In this document: in pieces, positions 43,766 to 52,825 of the stretch
How positions within the stretch are numbered: position 1 is the first letter of the stretch
Layout of the letters: each line of letters begins with the position of its first letter
Assembly: GCA_039105265.1 (NCBI GenBank)
Contig: JAPFFF010000050.1
Span: 744,001-808,000 of the forward strand
DNA: 64,000 nucleotides
Direction: 5' to 3'
From: Tritrichomonas musculus
Taxonomy: Eukaryota > Parabasalia > Tritrichomonadida > Tritrichomonadidae
Translations under genes and position numbers: made by a program
Notes under the pieces: generated by a model
Seen by the model: only the letters and a program-made list of their open reading frames with translations
Told to the model about the DNA's origin: nothing
Database searches by the model: none

Positions 43766-43975
43766 AAACTGAGTTCAAAAAACTTTACCTCCATATCAAA
43801 TTTTAAATCATTTTATCTTTTTTATCAAACAATTTAATTGCATTATTCTTCAGTAATAATATATTATATAATTATCATAATATTAATTAAATTATAAAAA
43901 ATTAATTCATATTTAAAATATAAAGATATGATTATTTTAAATTGAGAGGGAGGTAATGTTTTTTGAACAAGGTTT
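43766..43975. repeat. 210-bp MITE inserted in the minisatellite
   Basis: Imperfect inverted ends of about 46 bp: left AAACTGAGTTCAAAAAACTT ... CCTCC, right inverse AAACCTTGTTCAAAAAACAT ... CCTCC. It interrupts the 25-bp repeat array between the first cassette and the DUF3447 part. The ends resemble those of the 31248-32583 element. Confidence 0.65.
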
Positions 43976-44051
43976 ATTATAGAATTGTATTCAAATATTT
44001 ATTATAGAATTCCATTCAAATATTTATTATAGAATTTCATTCAAATATTTA

Positions 44052-45116
44052 TTATAGAATTGAATAAATAAAATGGTTTGAAATTATAAACTGATTAACA
44101 TTTATTTTATCCCCTTGCAAAAGAATCTTTACATAGGTGAAATAATCAAATTCACAGAAACAATAAAAAACAGGCTCATTGATTGAATCACTCTGAAATA
44201 ATGAAAAGTTATAATATTGCATTATGCATTGATCATAGCAATTTTGGTTTTCTAAATAATTATTTTGGATGTAGTTTGAAATATCATTATGATGGCATTT
44301 AATTGCTTCTTTAAAGCATCCTATGTAATTATTTCCTGGCGGCTCAACCTTATTTTCTTCAAGAAGGTGAATTATTTCAGCATTTTTGCCATGAATTGCA
44401 TAAAGCCACAATGATTCTGACAACTGAACGTTATTCATTCTCAAATAATTGAAAATTTGAATGGATCCAAAAAAAGTTGCGTATTCAATTAACGTTGGCT
44501 TTTTGTTAAGTAAAAATAGATTTGTCTCAAAAAGTGACGGTTGGATTTCACTTGAAAGTGGCAAATTTGTTTTGTTAGTATGAGCAACGAATTCTTCTAC
44601 TAAATCTTGCCTAATTAACGAACAAACGTAATTGTCATTTTCACCTATTTTGCGCTTTTCGTCATAATTTTCTGCTGGATCTGAAAGATTTTCTTGATAA
44701 AAATACGAAAAATAATTTGGATCGATTTTATTCATGCGAATAACTTGCTTCATGAAAGAATCATCCATGACTATTATTTTTTCTTCAATGAAAAACAAAA
44801 TCAACAATTTATTTTCTTTAAATATTTCGAAAATTTCGGAAGTTGAAAATATTTTTTGAATATCTGATTTATATTGAAGTATTATCCTTTTAATATTTTG
44901 GAAAAAGTTCTTTTCGTGATAGTGGTTGTTGCATATAGCACTGAGTAAATAAAGGAATAACTTAAAATCATTTTTATCATTTTTAATTTTTTGATTAACT
45001 AATAGGTCAATCAAGCTTTGGAAATTATATTCAGGGTCCTCTTGATCTTCAAGGTAACGCAAAAGAGTTTCATGAATACTCTTTATCTTTTCGGTGTATT
45101 CTACAATGGCAGACAT
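44052..45116 (-). CDS. DUF3447-ankyrin protein, N-terminal part of the cassette locus (354 aa)
   Basis: The start MSAIVEYTEKIKSIHE matches the paralogues. It has the helical N-terminal region (LFLYLLSAICNNHYHEKNFF; SEIFEIFKENKLLILFFIEE), then DUF3447: RKIGENDNYVCSLIRQDLVE, SLFETNLFLL, KPTLIEYATFFGSIQIFNYL, SLWLYAIHGKNAEII, EAIKCHHNDISNYI. It ends with an ankyrin-like YVKILLQGDKINVNQFIISN, and the frame stops as it runs into the 25-bp minisatellite. It is the 5' end of a 6.4-kb locus running to 38742 through eleven ankyrin modules. Predicted to be an intracellular scaffold; function unknown. Confidence 0.85.
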   Translation of the reverse strand: MSAIVEYTEKIKSIHETLLRYLEDQEDPEYNFQSLIDLLVNQKIKNDKNDFKLFLYLLSAICNNHYHEKNFFQNIKRIILQYKSDIQKIFSTSEIFEIFKENKLLILFFIEEKIIVMDDSFMKQVIRMNKIDPNYFSYFYQENLSDPAENYDEKRKIGENDNYVCSLIRQDLVEEFVAHTNKTNLPLSSEIQPSLFETNLFLLNKKPTLIEYATFFGSIQIFNYLRMNNVQLSESLWLYAIHGKNAEIIHLLEENKVEPPGNNYIGCFKEAIKCHHNDISNYIQNNYLENQNCYDQCIMQYYNFSLFQSDSINEPVFYCFCEFDYFTYVKILLQGDKINVNQFIISNHFIYSIL

Positions 45117-45965
45117 TATACAAAAGTAAAATACAGTTTTATTTGTTTTTATTATAAATGATAATATCTTAATAATTTAAAAATATAATATAATAATTTT
45201 TTTCATTTTATTTATATTTTTACGTAAAATATAAATAAATAAATAATAAAAATTTAAGTATGAATTGAAATTATGAATATATAATAATAATAATTATATT
45301 TTATCTTATTATTGAATTTTTTGAATATATATGTATATTTAATATGATATCGAATGATTTATTATATTAATATCTTATATTAATGCATAATAAACATTTT
45401 CTATGATAACATAATAATATAAAATCAAAATTATATCAACATCTCAACCAAGTCAATAAATAATTCCAAATATAATTTTTCAAATAATTAAAAAAATAGG
45501 CAAATATTTTTCTATTAATTTTCTCTCAAAATTTTCAAAAAATTTGAATATAATCGAATATATATATAGACTCGATTTGAAAAAAGTGCATTTTTTTAAA
45601 TTGCCTTTTTTTCATCATTCCGCTTGAAAAAAACTTTTTAAAATATGAAAATTATGATATATATATATAATTAATAACTAAATTAATCTATTAAAATATT
45701 TATATCTTTTAAATATAAAATACTTTTCTATCATTTTCACTGTCAAATAATTATTTTCTGCCAATAAGCAAGTTGTTATCTTTTATCAACTAGCTTTTCG
45801 TTTATTATTATGTAAAATATGAGTATAAAAAAATTAATTTTTCATATATATTAAATATTTAGTTATATATTACCTATTTTTTTTTTTTCAATGGCAATTC
45901 AAAAATTAAATGAGTAGATAAGATTTTTGAATTAATAATCGTAATTGAATAAAAGATTAATTACT
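45117..45965. other. Non-coding AT-rich spacer
   Basis: Extremely AT-rich. No gene or repeat recognised. Confidence 0.6.
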
Positions 45966-46556
45966 GATTCTAGATGCCGTCTTCACCAGGCCAGGATGGT
46001 TGAGGGCGGCATCATCAATCAATTATATCTACAGATGCCGCCTTCACCAGGCCAGGATGGTTGAGGGCGGCATCATCAATTAATGATATCGACAGATGCG
46101 GCCTTCACCAGGCCAGGATGGTTGAGGGCGGCATCGTCAATTAATGATATCGACAGATGCCGCCTTCAGCCAGGCCAGGATGGTTGAGGGCGGCATCGTC
46201 AATTAATGATATCGACAGATGCCGCCTTCAGCCAGGCCAGGATGGTTGAGGGCGGCATCGTCAATTAATGATATCGACAGATGCCGCCTTCAGCCAGGCC
46301 AGGATGGTTGAGGGCGGCATCGTCAATTAATGATATCGACAGATGCCGCCTTCAGCCAGGCCAGGATGGTTGAGGGCGGCATCGTCAATTAATGATATCG
46401 ACAGATGCCGCCTTCAGCCAGGCCAGGATGGTTGAGGGCGGCATCGTCAATTAATGATATCGACAGATGCCGCCTTCAGCCAGGCCAGGATGGTTGAGGG
46501 CGGCATCGTCAATTAATGATATCGACAGATGCCGCCTTCAGCCAGGCCAGGATGGT
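45966..46556. repeat. Ten-copy GC-rich 62-bp tandem hairpin array
   Basis: The unit contains GATGCCGCCTTCA ... TGAGGGCGGCATC, a 13-bp stem with one G-T wobble, around the GC-rich loop GCCAGGCCAGGATGGT. Units are joined by an AT-rich GTCAATTAATGATATCGACA. The first three units lack one base (TTCACC instead of TTCAGCC), giving 61 bp, and the last is cut after GGATGG. Later copies are essentially identical. No long reading frame and no unique spacers. It is strikingly GC-rich for this genome. Confidence 0.9.
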
Positions 46557-48440
46557 TATGCATCCACCGAAGAAGAACTTTGAGATATTAATTAATCAAA
46601 TATATTTCTAATATTGAAGACAATATGGTTATAATTAAATTTTATATTTTTATTTTCTGTGATATTTATTCATTATTTATTTGTTTGTTTCACCGCTTTT
46701 TATTATTATTGTTTTCATCATTTATTTGTTTTATTAAAATAGAATTTTTTTTATAAACGGCGGAGCAAGTTTCTTGTCTAAATATACGTAAAATCTACAA
46801 TAAATATATGATATATCATATATTATATTATATTTATTTCAAAAAGATATTGAATATACTTATTGAAATAATATCAATAAAGCTATAAATAAAAAAAGTT
46901 TCAATCACTTGAAAAACCTCATACTCCTCTCATTTAATTAAATGGGATTATCAAAATATTGAAAAGATTTATTTAAATATAACTTTATTAAGAATAGAAA
47001 AAGAATAGAAAAATATATAAAATTGGATATATATTATTAATTAATTAATTTTTGCAAATATCTTACCATTTTTATCAATTTTTGTAAATTTGAAAATTGA
47101 ATAATGCTTGCATAAAATTAATCGGCTTTTTTGTCATTTTTTATACCCTGAGAGGACCTTTATTTCGTCTGGACTTTTTGAAAGTATGCTTCCATTTATG
47201 TTACTTAAATTTCAATGCATTCTGAAATATATTCAAAATAAATTCTGATAAAATTAAAAAAAATATTCAATCTCAATGGATTTTCAAAGTTTAAAAAAAA
47301 TAAAATTTTCTTTTCACGTAAAATCTAAATATATCTTTATATTAAATCAAATTTTAGAAAAAGGAATACCTTATTTCAAATATTTATTGTTTTTTTCAGC
47401 GGTTTTGCACAATTTTTGAAATAAACTCGAATAGTCATATCACTACGACTATTCGAAAGAGTTTCAATTTTCTAGATATTCCTTGATTATAGCAAGCAAT
47501 GATCCAAGCCAATTAATCCTCTACAAAACACAAAGCGCATTCATCAATATTTTCATGTTTTTTCATGTTTTTCTACTCATTTTTTTTTCTGATCTTTCAA
47601 ATAGATCGTAAATTTCAATATATCAGTAACAATATTAATATAAAAACCTCATTAAAGAACTTTAACTCGGGCTTAATGTTATTTTTTTAAAATATTTCTG
47701 AAATATTCAATTTAACTAAACCATTTTTTTTAATATTTTAATGTTTAAATCTTGTTTTATTATTTGTTTCTGTCATAAATTTGCTTTTTTAGACCTAATA
47801 ATGTTGCCATGTTTACTTTTTTTTCAATTAAATTCTTATCTTTTCTTTTTAATTTAGAATAAAACAGTGATTTATGAATAAAAAACATTTATTATATGAG
47901 ATGCATTATTTTTTTCTTTCATTCTTTAAGATTTAATGACTTTATTTTTAATCCTTATATGCTATAACGTATAAATTGCCACCACTTTTCAAAATGATAT
48001 ATATTTATTATTACATAAAAATAAAAAACTTGACCAAAGGAAATTCTTTAACGCTATTTAATTATCAAGATATTTCAATTTTTATGATTTTTTAAAACAT
48101 ATTTTGATGGGGAACCACTAATATTTCTGATTCCAATCAATTTCAAATCCGATAAAACCTCAAAATACATAAATAATCTAAGAAAAAATGTTAACTTGTA
48201 AAGATATTCGAAATTATATATTGAGAGAAAATTTAAAAAATAGAAATAAACTGCACCATAAGTAAAGATAAGATGAAATAAACAAATCTACCAAAGGAAT
48301 TTTAAAAATATCTCATATTCAAGGACTTTTATCTGAATTTTGAAGTTTTATTTTCATTATTTTTTATTTTTTTGAATAAATTGAGAGAAATTGAGAGTAT
48401 AAAATTTTGTCTGACGAAATAAAGGTCACTTGAGGGTAAT
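46557..48440. other. Non-coding AT-rich spacer
   Basis: No supported gene. It begins with the short GC-richer sequence CATCCACCGAAGAAGAACTT directly at the array edge and then AT-rich DNA with isolated TCAAAAAG / CTTTTTGA motifs. Confidence 0.55.
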
Positions 48441-48745
48441 GGAAATTGATCTTAGGTGGACAAAAGAAGAGAAAGAAATATTCAGCCAAGTTCAAATGGA
48501 AATTTGTGATCACCAAGAAGATGAAAGCTAATGGTTGCTCTTTAGAAAGAATTGCTAATAAGCATGATATAACCAAACAAGCGATGTTTTCATCAATTTG
48601 TGCCACATTAAAAGGTAGCAAATGGGACCCTCATTCCGAAAAGGGTGGTACTGACTCTTATTTAGGTGATGCTGACGTAAACAAGTTCAAAGCAGCCAAA
48701 ACCTCAGCACCCAGATTTTACTTTTTTAATTACAAAAATACTTTT
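48441..48745 (+). pseudogene. Transposase-like helix-turn-helix fragment
   Basis: The plus frame reads GGQKKRKKYSAKFKWKFVIT and KANGCSLERIANKHDITKQA, a psq/pogo-type helix-turn-helix, then SKWDPHSEKGGTDSYLGDAD, similar to the Gly-Gly-x-x-x-x-L linker that follows such domains. There is no ATG in this frame and no catalytic domain. The frame is cut at 48746 by a TTAA-flanked element. It is a dead N-terminal transposase piece. Confidence 0.5.
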
Positions 48746-49338
48746 TTAAGGGACTAGTTTCCAATATTTGTGTAAAGTTTTCAATTTTGAAATAACTCAT
48801 AGAATAAAACTTTGAAAGATAGCTTTTTGGAAAAAGTTAAGGTCAATATCAATGATATTTGGCCTAAACGATCAATGATATTAAAAAAAAATTTTATGGA
48901 AAATTTTTCAAATATCTGCTTTTTTATTAAAAAAATAATATAAGTGAATAATAATAATAATAATAAAATATATTTAATTATTACAATTAAATAAACCTAA
49001 TTTTTAATTAAAATAATGATTTCTTTTGATACTTTTTTGAATTTGATAAAAAAAACAAAATTTTGTTCAAAAATAAATATGCAATTTATTAGTATATTTA
49101 TACCTGATTCTATATTTATCAAAATATTTGAAAAATAAAAAAAAATATTATTATATATGAATTTCACTGTTTTCAAAAAAAATATTAAAATAATTCATAT
49201 ATATCTGCGATTAATGCAATATTTATTAATATAAAGCAATAAATTGTTTTATTTTTAGCTCAAAAGTCTTTTTTCAATAAATTTTTTTTGAAAGAACTCA
49301 TTGAATCTTTTTATTCAATTTTGAAACCAGTCCCTTAA
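48746..49338. mobile_element. Second TTAA-flanked non-autonomous element (593 bp)
   Basis: Left TTAAGGGACTAGTTTC (48746-48761), right the inverse of TTAAGGGACTGGTTTC (ending 49338). TTAA lies at both outer edges. The inside is AT-rich with no frame. Its ends begin TTAAGG like the element at 836-2776, but the inner ends differ. Confidence 0.6.
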
Positions 49339-49939
49339 ATAAACGCCTCTATTTTGCTAATATGAAATTTGTACAGGACAATTAATCATTGCTTATTTAA
49401 ATAATCTTTTTTTACAGATAATTATTTAAAAAATATTTCATATACAAAATTTATTTATATATAGTAGAGTCGGTTTGGGACGAGAACGTCGGTTTGGAAA
49501 GGAGAACACTTAACTTTTTTAAAAATAAAATTTTATAAATTGAATTAAAAATAATCGTTTTCATATTTATTTTCGCTTATTTCTTCATGAATAAACATTT
49601 TTAGATCATCATACTTTATAAATATTATTTATATTTAATATTATATTCATATAAATAGTTAATTCAAAAATATCTCAAAATATGAAACAATATAATTTAT
49701 TATTCAAATATTATTTTAATCTTTTTTTATCATATAATTATTTTAGATTTTTTTCTCAATATTCACTTTAAGATGAAGATATATGAATATAAAATAGTTT
49801 ACAATGTCGAACGGTTTTTCTGATGTTTACTCGTTTATCAACTTGCTGTAGTCCTTTACATAAATTAAACATTCATAATACAAAAAGTGAAAACATTAAA
49901 GATTTATTGAATTTATTTGAAATCAAACATTAAATTATA
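49339..49939. other. Non-coding spacer with a short GC-richer direct repeat
   Basis: Near 49468-49507 two imperfect 20-bp direct copies occur: GTCGGTTTGGGACGAGAAC and GTCGGTTTGGAAAGGAGAAC. No partner was found elsewhere. The rest is AT-rich. Confidence 0.5.
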
Positions 49940-51514
49940 TTAAAAATTATGCTTCTTTTTCATTGAGATCTTATTATCGGAAATTGTCAATTGCATTTGA
50001 TTTTGGAGAGTAAATTGATGCCATGCTGGCATTCCTTTTCCATTTGGATTTCCAGTTATTGCGAAATTTGACCAATAAGTTGAGAAAACTTGAGCAAGTT
50101 TTTCTTCATTTTCACCCATTTTTCTCCAACATTTCTTGCACATGTCAAACACGAACCACAACTCTGAGCTGTGAAAGGCACCTCTCCTATCATTTCCAGG
50201 CATTGAATACGTTCCGAAGTACAAATAAGGACCTTTAATTGGGTGACTATGATAGAACACGTTTTCACACAAAAAAGTACATAAATTTATCGTACAACGA
50301 TAGAAATACGTTTTTGATGAATAACCGAATTCATTTTGTAAACAACCGATTATCATTGGAATATTTCTATAATATTCTAATTCACTTAAGTCAACATTAT
50401 TATTAATTTGCCCATTTGATTTATTTTTGAATATTTCTTTTTCAATGCGATGAAGGTTTTTGATTCGTTTCTCCCACTTTCGATGGCTCTGCGTGTATAT
50501 CTCTCCATCAACGAACGGCGTCAATGTAAACGGATAAACAGACTTTCTATAAGCTTCGTATAATTCTTGGGTTGTTTTTGACCTCGCTTCTGAAAGCGTC
50601 TTGCATTTCAACGTATGAAGAAGAACTCGGGCAGATGTTCTTCGTACTTCTGACTTCTTGCGACAACCTAATGATTTCAATATTGGTATCTTTGTAATGA
50701 ATCCACCTCCGCTCATCATGATGACTTTCGAAAATAGCCCACGAGCCATTGATGATTCGTACAATATTTCAATGGACATGGCTCCAGCACTTTGCCCAAT
50801 GAGAGTGACTTTCGAAGGGTCGCCGCCAAAGAATGAAATGTTTTCATGAACCCAACGAAGTGCTGCTAATTGGTCGTACAAACCGTAATTGCCACTTTTT
50901 TCAGATTTGCTTTGATCATCGTTAACAGTCTCCTCTTCATCGTCTTCATCATTCTCTTCTTCTGAATTTTCTGAACCATTGAAATTTTCTGAGTTTAAAT
51001 AGTCGGATTCAATATCTTCTTCTTTTGGCTCATAGATTTTGTTCTCATCCGTCTCTTCAAGAAGTGGATGACATAGAAAACCAAATATTCCTAACCTGTA
51101 GTTGAATGAAACAAAAATAATGCCTTTCTTTGCAAAATTTTCGCCATCAATAGGTGTACGATGCCCATATCCATGATCATAGCCACCTCCGTGGATAAAG
51201 AATAAAACAGGATGCTTTTCGGTTGAATTTCTTGCACTGGTCCAGATATTTAAGTATAAACAATCTTCACTGCAAGGATAATCTGATGGTCTACCAAATT
51301 CTTTAACATAAAAGTGATATTGATCAGATTGGGGATATATTGGTGAAAATTCTTTGGCTTGGCGTATGCCTTCCCATTTTTCAGGTGGTATTGGTCTTTT
51401 CCATCGAAGATTTCCTATCGGTGGAGCTGCATAAGGAATTCCCCTAAAAACTGCAACACCTGATTTGAGCACTTCCCCTTCAACCATACCATAATTGGTA
51501 TTAGCTTTTTGCAT
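49940..51514 (-). CDS. Type-B carboxylesterase, cytosolic (524 aa)
   Basis: Hydrolyses carboxylic esters by an alpha/beta-hydrolase mechanism. Family marks: VFRGIPYAAPPIGNLRWKRP near the N-terminus, SEDCLYLNIW (first disulphide-region motif), oxyanion hole H108-G109-G110-G111, nucleophile S242 in GQSAGA, acid E395 in CLQNEFGYS, and base H448 in GAFHSSELWFVF, so the triad is complete. It has no signal peptide, unlike secreted animal or fungal cholinesterase relatives. This and the short length recall bacterial PnbA-type enzymes. Between LGIFGFL and GNYGLYDQ there is an unusual insert of about 50 residues that is strongly acidic (SENSEEENDEDDEEETVN). The physiological substrate cannot be told. 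Origin by transfer from bacteria is plausible but not shown here. Confidence 0.9.
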   Translation of the reverse strand: MQKANTNYGMVEGEVLKSGVAVFRGIPYAAPPIGNLRWKRPIPPEKWEGIRQAKEFSPIYPQSDQYHFYVKEFGRPSDYPCSEDCLYLNIWTSARNSTEKHPVLFFIHGGGYDHGYGHRTPIDGENFAKKGIIFVSFNYRLGIFGFLCHPLLEETDENKIYEPKEEDIESDYLNSENFNGSENSEEENDEDDEEETVNDDQSKSEKSGNYGLYDQLAALRWVHENISFFGGDPSKVTLIGQSAGAMSIEILYESSMARGLFSKVIMMSGGGFITKIPILKSLGCRKKSEVRRTSARVLLHTLKCKTLSEARSKTTQELYEAYRKSVYPFTLTPFVDGEIYTQSHRKWEKRIKNLHRIEKEIFKNKSNGQINNNVDLSELEYYRNIPMIIGCLQNEFGYSSKTYFYRCTINLCTFLCENVFYHSHPIKGPYLYFGTYSMPGNDRRGAFHSSELWFVFDMCKKCWRKMGENEEKLAQVFSTYWSNFAITGNPNGKGMPAWHQFTLQNQMQLTISDNKISMKKKHNF

Positions 51515-52006
51515 TTTTTGAAAATAACTCTCTATTTACATGTAAATATCTTTTTTTATTTCAATGAAAAGTTAAACTTTTTATATAATTATTTTGATAT
51601 TTGCTTTGAAAATATTCAATATTTTATTTTCATTTCTGGGGAGTTTTTTATCAAAAAATGTGATAAAAAAAGAGAAAAAAAAAATAAATAATATAAATAT
51701 GAATATGTTGTTTAGTTTTATTGTAAAAAATAATATAATTCATTGAAAATATATTTGAAAGGAAGATATTGTTGAGTTCCGAAAAATATATACTGAAAAA
51801 ATTCTTAATATAAAATTATAATCTTCTGAATTTTTTAAGTATTAAAATTAATAATATCTTGAAATGATATGCTTTAAATACTAATTGAAAAATAAAAAAA
51901 TTATATATTTTTATATTATTTAAAAAATATATAATATATTTATAATATTATTATTATTTTACAGAATTTTCATATACCCAAAAAAAAAAAAAAAAAAAAA
52001 AATATT
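51515..52006. other. Non-coding AT-rich spacer
   Basis: Includes an A-tract of about 23 bases near 51979-52001, just beyond the stop of the kinase part. No gene seen. Confidence 0.55.
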
Positions 52007-52825
52007 TTATGGATATTGGGAATTGAGCATTTCATATCGTTGATAAATAATCTTGTCATCAATTTGGTTTGCGAGTGCAAACGAATGATTTTTCATATCA
52101 GAAATAATTTCATTAAACGATGGACGTTTAGATGGCTCAAATTCAGTGCATTTCTTAATAAGTTCGATACAATATTTTGACATCGAAGGCGATGAGTGCG
52201 GGAATCTAATTGGCTTGCTGTTTGTCATCTTGTCTTTCAAGCTCTGCTTTGGAAGATGTCCAGTAAAAATAGCAAAAAGAACAATTCCGTATGAATATAC
52301 ATCAGTTTTATTGTCATATTCTTCTTCATTTGTCATTTCAGGCGACATGTAAGCAAATGTTCCAATTCCTTTTGTGAGAGACTCTGATAAATCTTCTTTA
52401 TTCATGAAACCAACAAGATCGAAATCGATTATTTTCGCTTCAAAAGCGTAATTTAGCATGATATTTTCGATCTTTAAGTCTCTGTGCATCATCCCTTTGT
52501 TATGAATATGCGACATTCCAAATGCAACTTCAAGAGCTACACGAACTTTCAATGTATTATTTAGTATTTTTTTGTCAAGAGCATCTTTCAACTTATATGG
52601 AATGAATTCAATGAAAAGTGCAACAGTTGTCATTTGGTTGGAATCATTATCATTATTAGAATCATCGTTGTCTTTTTCATCTTCATATTCGTATTCATAA
52701 TCTTCATCTCTTCTTTTTCTTTGTTCTTCTTCTTTGGTTTCTATTTTGCCGATGCTTTTAACTTTTTCTTGAAGATTGAATCCATAGGCTTCACAGATGC
52801 ACGGATGATTGAAACTAGCAAGAGC
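52007..52825 (-). CDS. Kinase-domain C-lobe part of an LRR-kinase fusion, downstream of an in-frame TAA
   Basis: Directly after the TAA at 52826-52828 the same frame continues ALASFNHPCICEAYGFNLQE, a long charged insert (KEEEQRKRRDEDYEYEYEDE), then MTTVALFIEFIPYKL and the C-lobe: MMHRDLKIENIML (HRD kept), KIIDFDLVGF, GTFAYMSPEM, TDVYSYGIVLFAIF, CTEFEPSKRPSF. DFG is DFD, so metal binding may be altered. The first ATG (52633) lies after the alpha-C region, so this part alone would be half a kinase. It needs read-through, a sequencing correction, or is non-functional. Confidence 0.7.
   Translation of the reverse strand, partial: ALASFNHPCICEAYGFNLQEKVKSIGKIETKEEEQRKRRDEDYEYEYEDEKDNDDSNNDNDSNQMTTVALFIEFIPYKLKDALDKKILNNTLKVRVALEVAFGMSHIHNKGMMHRDLKIENIMLNYAFEAKIIDFDLVGFMNKEDLSESLTKGIGTFAYMSPEMTNEEEYDNKTDVYSYGIVLFAIFTGHLPKQSLKDKMTNSKPIRFPHSSPSMSKYCIELIKKCTEFEPSKRPSFNEIISDMKNHSFALANQIDDKIIYQRYEMLNSQYP

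Noticed and set aside
39612-44050. CRISPR-like reading of the cassettes with variable spacers
   Set aside because: The spacers are themselves 25-bp tandem repeats and the repeated block encodes an ankyrin repeat.
45966-46556. CRISPR array or attC-like cassette array
   Set aside because: There are no unique spacers, units are contiguous and identical, the genome is eukaryotic and no cas or integrase gene is near.
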